From positions 62,001 through 126,000 of the forward strand of contig JAPWGK010000038.1 in assembly GCA_029641185.1 (NCBI GenBank): a stretch of DNA of 64,000 nt, written 5' to 3'. Each line of letters starts with the position of its first letter. Position 1 is the stretch's first letter. The notes beneath the pieces are model-generated. The model did no database searches, was not told where the DNA came from, and saw only the letters and a list, made by a program, of their open reading frames with translations. Positions 33,851 to 43,157 of the stretch are shown here, piece after piece. The position numbers and the translations under genes were made by a program. This DNA is from Pseudofabraea citricarpa (taxonomy: Eukaryota > Ascomycota > Leotiomycetes > Helotiales > Dermateaceae).

Positions 33851-36144
33851 ATGCTACTTTTATTTTTTTGTGTCGGGTTCGTGCTCGCTTCAGCTTCTGA
33901 GCGCCAACTACTTCCCGTTGGTTTCGACTATGTTATTGTTGGCGGTCAGCCTCATCGAATCTTGCTCTGATTTAAGAAGCTAACTATGAACTCGATATAG
34001 CTGGTACTGGCGGTGCGGCACTGGCCAGTCGCCTCTCTGAAGATCCAACCGTGACGGTTGCTGTGATTGAAGCCGGAGGAGAGTAAGAGGATATCCCTTT
34101 TTGTCTCTATACAAGCTTACACCCTCGTATAGCTACCATCTGAACGACCCTGTGTTTGCAAGTACACCTGGAGGAGATATTCTCTCATGTGGCTGGAGTC
34201 CAGCCGACACGAATCTTATCGACTGGCAATTCCAAACGCAGCCGCAGACGGGTGCGGCAGGGCGAGTGATGCATTTTGCCCGAGGGAAGTGTCTTGGAGG
34301 TAGCTCAGCCCGAAACTTCATGATCTATCAGCGAGGTACAAAATCGTCGTATGATGAATGGGTGACGCTCGGTAATCCTGGTTGGGGTTGGGACGATTTA
34401 TTGCCATACTTTATGAAGGTCGGTTACCACTTACTAAAGGTCCTCGCGTAGCTGAAATTTGCGTCGCATCGTAGAGCACACAAATTACACCTCCAAACGA
34501 CAATCTTCGAGGTCCTGATGGCGCCGAAACGACATTCAATCCGGCTGCTTTCAGTCCTAACGGTGGCCCACTCCAGCTGTCATTCCCAAACTATGTGCAG
34601 CCACTGGCGCCGTGGCTACGTGCTGGCCTCAATGAGATTGGACTACCAAACGCCACGGATTTTAGCAGCGGCGAGCTGAAAGGGACTGGGTTTGCTCCGG
34701 CGACTATAGCACCCACCGACGAGTCCCGCAGCTCTTCGGCGACATCTTTTTTAACCGCCGCTCAGGGACGACCCAATCTGGTGGTATTCCAGAATACCAT
34801 AGCATTCAAACTTGTCTTTGATGGTAACAAGTCTACGGGTGTTGAAATTAGCCCACTTAACGGAAGCGTGTTCGAAAAGGCAACAACTATCAATGCATAT
34901 CGGGAGGTTATTATTGCAGCTGGGGCGTTCCAATCGCCACAATTACTTATGTTGTCGGTAGGTATTTTACTCGGTGATCACCAGCCAATATTAACAGTGT
35001 TTCATGATAGGGCATTGGGCCATCAGATCAGTTGGCACAGTTTGGGATTCCCATATTGCATGAAAATCCAAACGTTGGCCAGAATATGCAGGATCATCCA
35101 TTCTTCGCCCCGTCGTATCCCACATCAGTAAATACCTTGACGAAGGTAAGGTTCATTTTCACTTCTACAGATATTAAAAAAGCACTAATGCATCTACATT
35201 TTGCAGCTCGCACATGATCCGGTGTACCTCGCAGAACAATTTCTTCTTTATGAAACTAATGCTACAGGTGTGTTTACCAACAATGTTGCTGACCTTCTCG
35301 GGTGGGAACGTTTTCCGGACAAGCTCTTGGAAGAAATTGGTGCGGCAAAAGTCTCACAGGCACCAGAAGGATGGCCAACAGTGGAATATATTAATGCAGT
35401 AAGCCGTTCATAACCCTGTAGCTAAATACACATCTTTTTGACTCTGGTCCATAGCCTGGCTATATCGGAAGCTTCTCAGACCTGCTGTTAACGCAGCCGG
35501 TAACACTCAATAATCAGCAGTATGCTTCAATTTTAGGTGTGCTAATGCTCCCACAATCGAGAGGAAATGTCACTCTAGCCGGTGTAAGTAACGTATGCAC
35601 TATCAAAATTTTACCACAGAGTCGAAATTGCTGATGACCCTTGTGTCTCCATCAGCCCACGGCCCTCACCCTACCTAATATTAATCCAAACTGGCTTACC
35701 GATCCAGCAGACGAAGCAGTGGCGATCCAGCTCTTCAAGCGGCTACGGCAAACACTGTCTTCCAACGCCATGTCCCCTGTCATCACGGGGCCCGAATATT
35801 ATCCCGGGGTGGCTGTTCAAAGTGACACCGAAATCCTTGAATGGGTGCATAACAACGTCATGACACTATGGCACCCAGCTTGTACCTGCGCCATGTTGCC
35901 CGAAGACCAAGGCGGGGTTGTAGATCCTGAGCTGAAAGTCTACGGAACCGAGAACGTGAGGGTTGTCGATGCGAGCGCTTTCCCCAAGCTACCACCCGGT
36001 AAGCTAACTCAGAGCCCAATGGTCTGGTATCGGGATACAAGGGATACTAATGGTCCAACAGGACATCCGCAGTCGACGATTTATATGATGGCGGAGAAAG
36101 CCGCGGATCTTATCGTACGGGGTCACAGTGATAGCGAAAATTGA
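33851..36144 (+). CDS. Secreted GMC oxidoreductase 2
   Basis: Model join(33851..33944,34001..34082,34133..34418,34475..34957,35011..35145,35207..35398,35455..35583,35656..35998,36062..36144), 608 aa, eight introns. The signal peptide is MLLLFFCVGFVLASA. FAD-binding VGAGTGGAALASRLS is assembled across intron 1, GKCLGGSSARNFMIYQRG is GMC signature 1, AAGAFQSPQLLMLSGIG signature 2. The catalytic His pair is LWHPACTCAM and PPGHPQSTIY, the latter made by splicing a 63-nt in-phase intron (35999-36061). It belongs to the aryl-alcohol oxidase / choline dehydrogenase-like group. Its intron pattern differs from GMC 1, so this is no recent duplication. Confidence 0.9.
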
Positions 36145-37136
36145 GATTGGCCTCTAGAGAAACCGACTTTGCAATATAGCATAGCTTTCAGTCATGTAAT
36201 TTTGATTGGATATTATACCTGTTTATTAAATATATAAAATAGTTAATATATGTTGATGATTGGTTATATTCCTAGGCAGTATACCTGAAAAGTTCGGGCA
36301 TACAACATTCATCAGAAAGAGGATTTCTGTTTTTCAAAAAGTTAAATACCACAAGAATTTGAACTGGATCATGTGAATTAAATTGTGGTGTATTATGAAG
36401 GTAAGATGGGAAGAATGCAGAACAGAACATAAAAAAAGAGAAAGACTGGCAAAGGCAGTATAAAGCCCGTCGGCAAACCGTGTTTACTCAAACCCAAGCG
36501 ACCAGTATATCATGATTTATGACACAGTGCCCCAATATCAAAAGCTTTCATACATCAAGCTATTATTTTGTTCGCTGGAATTTTAGATTTGGCAGAAACC
36601 AACATCTACTTAGTACAATCCTTCTCCATAATATTAATTTGTATTGACGGGCTATAGCACCTATATAGCACCCTGTAGGTGCTATTTGAGGAACTAGTCG
36701 TTCTTATTGATACTACTAACTGACGCTAAGATAAAAACCAACATCCAATATCCCCTCATTAGTGCATAGCTTGGCTTGCGAACGATCTTGGCGCCTTATA
36801 CTCTTGGCGCAAAAGCCGAAGTACCAATTGCAGAACTTGCCCTCTTATTTTGTTGGTGTTGGATGATATCACATGACCTAAGAAGGCAGGTCGTTGTGGT
36901 AATTTTGCCTACTTCGTAAACGGGGGCTGATAACCTCTTCTCACCCTCTTGGCTCTCTGCATGCCAAGATTACGGTTCCGTGGCCCGCCTTAAAGCTTCC
37001 ACTGCCTGCATCTAATGTGCTAATTATTGAGCAGTACAAAGGTCTGATCCAACGCCGCGTAACCAGACGCCTTACCGCTTCGCACCCCATTGTTCCCACA
37101 ACTCCATCGGCATCTCCTACGAGACAATCAGAAATA
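36145..37136. other. Intergenic region with dispersed repeat
   Basis: No gene supported. Contains copy 2 of the 39-bp hairpin repeat. Confidence 0.5.
36651..36689 (+). repeat. 39-bp dispersed hairpin repeat, copy 2
   Basis: Contains ATAGCACC-CTGTA-GGTGCTAT. Arms are identical to those of the copy at 15421-15459 while the loop differs, and flanking sequence is unrelated. Confidence 0.8.
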
Positions 37137-38589
37137 ATGAACCACGAGAAGTACGAAGAGCGCCTCACGTTGGTGAAGCGAATCTTGCATGGCTTTGATC
37201 TCGAGGTTAGTACATCGAGTCCTAAGATTGGCTCTACATTGGTTGTTTGCGTCCTGGTGACTGACGTTTTGGTGACCTCTAGCCGTCAGACATATCACCT
37301 GTGGACTATGATGAGAATTTGCCTTTCCCCTACAATAACTTCATTTACAAGGTCTCCGTCTCGAAACCAGCCAGCCAAGATGCATTTGCCAATGCGGGGC
37401 CCTACACAGCAAAGTCATTGCCCGAGGGTGTGTCCGAGTTCATTGTCAGATTAAGCAATCCCGCAGCCGAGGGCCTGAACCACGACAACCGCGTTGAGAA
37501 CGAGGTGGCCGCCATATATCTCGCGCGTAAAGGACTGGCCAGCTTGAAGCCAGAGATGGCCTTCGCTATTCCCTGCGTATACGCCTGGCAGTTGGCACAG
37601 CCGTCATCCGCGGAGTCAGACGGCAGTCTGGGGTGGATTCTCATGGAATTTAAGCAAGGTGTGCCTCTCGACAAAGCCTTCCAGCTTCTCGACAGCTCCC
37701 AGAAAGAGGTTGTATTGGGACAGCTGGCCGATATCTTCTCCGGAATCCAACGCGCCACTTTGCCTGAGTCGCTTGACTCGTACGGGGGCATCACCATCAA
37801 TGACGGCAAGTTGGTCCATGGGCAGATGACAACATTATCTGGCGGTCCGTGGAAGAGTTACGGCAAATTTTGGACTACCCGCCTTTCTTCTCAGCTAGAC
37901 GAATCTGAGGAAAGTGTGGCTCTTCAGGGCTGGAAGCCAAATGGAGTCAGAGAGAGGATCGACAAATTCCTCTCTGCAGATCTTGACAGTGTTATGCAAG
38001 CTGCTGGTGTCGATATTTCCAGTCGTGTTCTTGTGCATGGAGATCTGAGTAAGTCCTGCCGAACCTACCTTGCTCAAGCCACCTGAGAAGCCTTTGACGG
38101 ATCGAAATGCTGACTGCATGATTAGCCATGAACAATGTCCTTTTTGACACGGCAACCAATCAAATCACAGGTCTCGTTGATTTTGATTTTTCCTACGTCT
38201 CTCACCCCTGCCAGGAGTTCTTTAAATCCTTTGGCGACGTGGGAGGAAACAGCACCGGTGGCCACGGACCAGATCTGACAGAAGGGCGCCTTTCAAAGGC
38301 TGTTCTCACAGGGTCTTTCGAGGTCGACGAACTGCCAGAAGAGGCTCATGAGGTATGGGCCGTGGCTAAAGCTTGGGATACTGCACTGGCGGTGAGAGAT
38401 ACGCTAAAGCCTAGCACGATTGCCGGCATGCCGGTCTTGGCTCAACTGGGGAAGCTTGAGGGGCTTTTGTGCCCATTTAGATTGGCTCACCCCGTGTTCC
38501 TAAAGAATTTGACGCCGGAGAAGGTTGCTGAGCAGCGAGCCGCAGCGGAGGAAGCTTTGTTAGCTTGTCTCGGCTCTTTGGGATTTTAA
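37137..38589 (+). CDS. APH/choline-kinase-fold phosphotransferase
   Basis: Model join(37137..37205,37283..38048,38126..38589), 432 aa. The catalytic loop VHGDLTMNNVLFD is assembled across intron 2, and the metal-binding loop is GLVDFDFSYVSHP (DFD in place of DFG/DWE). The fold phosphorylates small hydroxylated molecules or acts as a protein-kinase-like enzyme; substrates of the fungal members are mostly unknown. No signal or membrane segment. Start at 37137 gives MNHEKYEERL, the usual short N-terminal helix. Intron 1 is GTTAGT...CTCTAG. Confidence 0.85.
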
Positions 38590-39595
38590 CGGGACATCCG
38601 CAAAGAACTAAGAATCAAGGTCAAAATAATCGAGTAGCCTTAGGCTAAGAGACTTTCTAAGAGAAATGAGGCAATATAACAAGAGTCCAAAATCTGAATG
38701 CTTCGTCTAACAAGTGATTTGCAGTTGTACACTAAACATCCCACCAATAATTACGCACATGCATTGAATCTTTATTTTGCTTTAGGCTGTCAATATATTT
38801 CCTTCTAGAGTTGTGAGTAAACCTTTTAAATGTATCATTTCTAAAATATCATACATATGCAACTTTGAGTAGTTCCTTGCAAATCATAAAGGTTGAGGCA
38901 GATCAAATTATTTATGTACCCAGTGCTTATTAGGGGTATTTTCGGTATGCTACTCACCTTGGCTGAACCGGGAGAATCAATTGCCTTGTGTGGTCTGTTT
39001 GCTCTCTACTGAACATCCAGCGTAGCTATACAAACAAGAAATCTACAATCCATTCAATAAAATATACCTCAACCAACCGTTTGAATTGATACCATATAGC
39101 GAATTAATGCGCGGAGAATAAGATGGTGTACCCTGATCGATCACCTTAAAACACGGTGTGTATCGACACATATGCTTCTCAGCCATTGAAATAAAAGTGG
39201 CCTGAAATAACAAATGATTCTCTGTTGCCAAATACTCCCTCCCTAAAACTGCTGGGGCTATAATACGGAACTCATATAGCTCTGTAACCATTCTCAATAA
39301 GCGACGGCTACTTACATCGTAGGAATCCTCTCTCTTGCTCAGTATCATTACCAATGAATAGTTTAACCAGACCAGCCCATATCTCTCACGGGAATACCTA
39401 CCCTGGAACATCAACAAAGGCTTTACGTGTCTAGTTGCATTCACTGTGGCGGGTGCAATAACTTAAGCCCGTCGCGACTTTGCTCGCTAAGCCTCTAGCG
39501 CGCTAACGCCCTCTACTTCACCACACCACTTCTTCCTCTGCACCACAACTTTCCAAAAACACAATCATCCATTTGAGGTTCAACAAACCGCAACC
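38590..39595. other. Intergenic region, 1 kb
   Basis: A minus-strand frame of 133 codons (39043-39444) is open but shows no family features and lies in AT-rich DNA; I do not call it. The last 150 bp serve as promoter of member C. Confidence 0.4.
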
Positions 39596-40943
39596 ATGAG
39601 TGAAGCCCCGGCTCTCATTCTCTACGACGTGTGGGAGGCACTCGAAGCAATTGGCCAGGATATGTTCAATGCCGTTCGAAACATCGACTACTGCGACACT
39701 CTCTCCAATCTAGTCGACTCCTGCCACCGCGACCTCGTTGAAACATCAACTGAGATCCGGGAGAAGATTCAATTGGCGCAGATCTTAGCAGTGGAACTAA
39801 AGGAAGAGACCGGTAGTTATGTCGACGTGGTCAAGAGAAAAGCTGCCGAAGAGCGAAAAGTTACCGAAGGAAAACCCATTGAGAGCGCAAAGATTCAGTT
39901 GAAGGAGCTGAGGGAGGCCAGAGCTGCGCGCGCTATCGAGACATCAACGGCTAGACGTATGGCGGAGTTAAAGGACGAAATACGGGACACAGCGAATAAA
40001 AGATTCGATATGTATGACGAACTGGAGGAAGCACAGTCAGCGACTCGCAAGGCGGCCGAGGATTCCAAAGTAGCTCAACAAGAGAAGGACGCTGCTCTTC
40101 TCTTAAGCCAAAAGGCTGCTGCGGATTTGAAAGTAGCTCAACAAGAGAAGGAAGCTGCTCTTCTCTTAAGCCAAAAGGCTGCTGCGGATTTGAAAGTAGC
40201 TCAACAAGAGAAGGAATCTGCTCTTCTCTTAAGCCAAAAGGCTGCTGCGGATTTGAAAGCTGCAAAAGAGGACAGAGAGGCTGCTGTTTTGGCCACTCGC
40301 AAGGCAGCTGAAATCCATAAGGCATATGAAGCACCAAAAGAATCGGTCCCTAAGCGCAAAGCCGAAGTACAGAACGAAGCTCAACTCCTTGCCAAAAAGC
40401 CTAAGCTCGAAGAGCAAAAGTGAGTCGCTATCTTCTCCACTGTCCCCATGACGAATACTGATGATTCCTTTTAGGGCACACCCTCTCAAGGACGCACCTA
40501 TCTTTATATTGAAGAACGAAGACGACGATAGCAACATGATCATAGCTCCAGCCGAGGCACAGCTTTTGAGTGTTAGCAACCTGCTCAAGCGAATGTTCCA
40601 GAATCCGGATGACATCTCTGTCTACGATCCTACTAATACTCGAAACCCCAAAAACGACTTCACTGATGGCCAGAGATATGTCTTTTTCGAGAAATTGATT
40701 GCGAGAGAGAACAAAACTGTGGGCGGCGATCATATCTTGAAAGACCCCGTCAAAGAGCGAAATAAGTATGGTAAGAAGGAGATGTTTGCAACTATGGAGA
40801 TCTTTATCTATTGGTTGACAAATGATGAGATTATTCGGATCGATACACGTCATCAACGCACCAGGGCTCTTAAATTGGCCGAGTTTTTGGAGGTTTCCCC
40901 TAGATGTGGCTTCCAAGCTGCGTTGGAAAGTCTGAAACTTTGA
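39596..40943 (+). CDS. Unrecognised family, member C, with coiled-coil repeats
   Basis: Model join(39596..40419,40475..40943), 430 aa. Residues 1-160 are helical, ~155-245 a coiled coil with three near-identical 21-aa repeats (KVAQQEKEAALLLSQKAAADL plus 2 variants), then an NLS-like segment (PKRKAE...KKPKLEEQK). A 55-nt phase-2 intron precedes the C-terminal domain (DAPIFILKNEDDDSN, NLLKRMFQNPDD, VYDPTNT, YVFFEKLIAREN, LKDPVKERNKYGKKEMF). Intron phase and place match members A and B. It is the clearest intact member. Function unknown; a nuclear coiled-coil protein is the inference. The structured repeat array starts about 390 bp downstream. Confidence 0.75.
40067..40318 (+). repeat. 63-bp coding repeat in member C
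   Basis: Three near-perfect 63-bp units (40067-40129, 40130-40192, 40193-40255) and one degenerate unit (40256-40318). Differences among the three are one or two bases in the codons after QQEK (DA / EA / ES), which indicates recent expansion. Confidence 0.9.
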
Positions 40944-41330
40944 AATTAAGTGGCTATAACGCAAGCTGGTCTGATTTCGGGTCTGGGGTTTGTGTTATTG
41001 TGCTATTGCAGATGGATTGTTTTCGGGGTTCTCTACTCAGCTGCATACTAAGGAAGCTTAAGAGAGACTGGAACTGGCATGAGTTGCGGCCATGGTTTTG
41101 TGTTATTTTAGAATAGTAACTTGCACCTTCGGTCAGTTGTTGCACAATGCAAAAGCCCATCTCTCAAGAAAACTTTCCAGCCTACTTGAAAGAATAGTAA
41201 CAACCTTTAATATACTGTGACGTGTAAAATTCATTTGAATGGTAGGTGAACAATTCTTTGTAGTATGCGGAGTCTCGTAGACCTACGATATATATTAAAT
41301 TCATTAAAACATAGCAAATAAACATGAAAC

Positions 41331-41430
41331 GTGTAGTGTGTCGGGCCTCGCGGTTTTCGGCCAAAGGCGGTTATCAATTCTAGACCCTGGTAGCCAGCTG
41401 ATTCCATCCCGGTATAAAGCGGCACTACAT
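41331..41430 (+). ncRNA. Structured tandem repeat, copy 1
   Basis: Closing stem 41331-41338 (GTGTAGTG) with 41423-41430 (CACTACAT), one G-U pair. Central hairpin GGTTATCA / TGGTAGCC (41369-41376 / 41388-41395) with loop ATTCTAGACCC. The GCTG/CAGC helix present in copies 2-4 is broken here. A T12 run follows at 41474. This is the most divergent copy. Confidence 0.5.
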
Positions 41431-41620
41431 AGGATATCGTGGCCACAAATATACCCGCTGTTTCCTTGTTCTGCTTTTTTTTTTTCTTTTTTTCTCCAAT
41501 TACCTCTTTTTGTGTCCTTTTTCGTGTTTACCTATTAGCGGGTTTTCGTTTCGCCTCTCCGTGCTAAGAGGGAGATGGTAGCTGCTATATATATTAAGTT
41601 GAGCTAAATTGCCCAACAAA

Positions 41621-41720
41621 CATGTAGTATGCGGCCTTGCGGATCACGCAGAAAAGGCGGCTATCAATTCTAGACCCTGATAGCCAGCTGAATACAGCCG
41701 GTATAAAGCGGTACTACATG
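41621..41720 (+). ncRNA. Structured tandem repeat, copy 2
   Basis: Closing stem of 9 bp, CATGTAGTA (41621-41629) with TACTACATG (41712-41720). Central hairpin GGCTATCA / TGATAGCC (41659-41666 / 41678-41685). Also GCCTT / AAGGC (41634-41638 / 41654-41658) and GCTG-AATA-CAGC (41687-41698). T7 and T6 runs follow at 41784-41798. Confidence 0.55.
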
Positions 41721-41896
41721 AGACAACGTGGCCACAAGTCTATCTCTCTCTCTATACATACCTGGGTATATACCTTCTAATTCTTTTTTTGCTTTTTTCT
41801 TTCTTTCGTAACTTTCCCCCTCGCTTATTCCTTCGTGCCGAGAGACAGCAACCACCTCCCAGCTATATATCAAGTTAAGCTAAATTATCTAACAAA

Positions 41897-41998
41897 CATG
41901 TAATATGTCGAGCCTCGCGGATCACACAGAAAAGGCGGCTATCAATTCTAGACCCTGGTAGCCAGCTGAATACAGCCGGTACAAAGCGGTATTACATG
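41897..41998 (+). ncRNA. Structured tandem repeat, copy 3
   Basis: Closing stem CATGTAATA (41897-41905) with TATTACATG (41990-41998): relative to copy 2 a G-C pair has become A-U with both strands changed. Central hairpin GGCTATCA / TGGTAGCC (41937-41944 / 41956-41963). T5 and T6 runs follow at 42052-42064. Confidence 0.55.
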
Positions 41999-42187
41999 AG
42001 ACGATATGGCCACCAGTCTGTCAATCAAAGCTACCTGGGCCTCTGATTACCTTTTTGCTTTTTTGTAACATTCCCCCCTTCGCTTGTGCGTTCGTTCGTT
42101 CGTACCCAGAGTTCCTCTCTACCTCCTTCGCGAAAGCAAGGAAGGGTATCTATCTATCTACCTACTTAGGCAAAGTGCCAAGCAAAG

Positions 42188-42290
42188 CATGCAGTGTGAC
42201 GGGCCTCGCGGGATAAAACAGAAAAGGCAGCTACCAATTCTAGACCCTGGTAGCTAGCTGATTACAGCCGGTATAAAGCGGCTCTGCATG
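42188..42290 (+). ncRNA. Structured tandem repeat, copy 4
   Basis: Closing stem CATGCAG (42188-42194) with CTGCATG (42284-42290): a U-A pair has become C-G with both strands changed. Central hairpin AGCTACCA / TGGTAGCT (42229-42236 / 42248-42255): the outer G-C is now A-U and the sixth pair C-G. T5 runs follow at 42341 and 42353. Confidence 0.55.
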
Positions 42291-43157
42291 GGGATAATGT
42301 GGCCACGATTCTATCCCTCAACTGCGTCGGCATAGTTACCTTTTTGCTGATTCTTTTTGCTGTTCTTTTGTTCCCATGCTGTTTGTTGTGCCTTTGTGGT
42401 TGCGCGCTCCTCGGTTATTCACCAGTTAAGCGAGGCGCCTGCGCGATAGCTAATGATAGCAAGCAAGCAAGCAACATTATTACACCGCGCTGGTATACAG
42501 CACCAGAGGCTATCTCATATCATACGAAGGCCTGAAATAGGTTGTGTGACTTGATTGTCTTGGTGCTTGAAGAAAAGACAGAAGACTTCTGTAATGGAGT
42601 TGATGATGATATTTACTTGCGTCCAGCGGGTTCAGTTGAAAGACTGACTGCCCTGTGGCCGCCCGAAGGGCATGGGGACGTGCTAAGCTAGGGGATTATA
42701 TACATATAGTAGGGCCTTGGAAAGCATTCCATGCTTATGCGTGGCATAGAGCCGTGTGGCTGTAATCCTCCCCCGAGCCCCGACAGGTGGGGTGGTTGGA
42801 GGAAATGACGTAAATACAGGTAGGGGTTCTGGCGCGCTTTCCGTCGTGTTGTAACATCCATCTTCTTGCATTCTCAATTGAATGGAAGTGCACCAAGATT
42901 CTTAAGATAAGAAGGAGATGCGCGTATCTAACCAAGGAGGTAGGTCAGAACGGCGACCTTGGCAAATGTAGACTTGAGCACCTGACGAACAAGAAGATGG
43001 AGATGGTACAGCTTTAGGAGCATAAAGAGGGCTTTTATTATTGACTAGGGTATCATGTTCCTCAAATCTAAACTATTGTGTACCGACGAAGCAAGGTTGC
43101 CATAAAAATCGCACACAGGGTGCGCATGCTACCTGCGCGGCTTCATCAGTGCCGAGA

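Larger units (their letters stand above)
40944..43157. other. Gene-free stretch around the structured repeat array
   Basis: No protein gene supported. The four structured repeats occupy 41331-42290 and are listed separately. From about 42540 to 43157 nothing is recognised; it is the 3' flank of the TPR-SET gene. Confidence 0.5.

Noticed and set aside
15421..36689. The two 39-bp repeats as terminal inverted repeats of a 21-kb transposon
   Set aside because: Both copies have the same orientation, no transposase lies between them, and ordinary genes fill the interval.
39043..39444. Minus-strand ORF of 133 codons
   Set aside because: No family features, no splice signals and AT-rich surroundings; it lies in the gap before member C.
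41331..42290. Hammerhead or other known self-cleaving ribozyme in the tandem repeats
   Set aside because: No CUGANGA...GAAA core or other catalytic core that I could recognise; the fold is left unassigned.
42299..42535. Hydrophobic 78-codon ORF
   Set aside because: It begins inside the last structured repeat copy, and its hydrophobic stretch comes from T-rich DNA.
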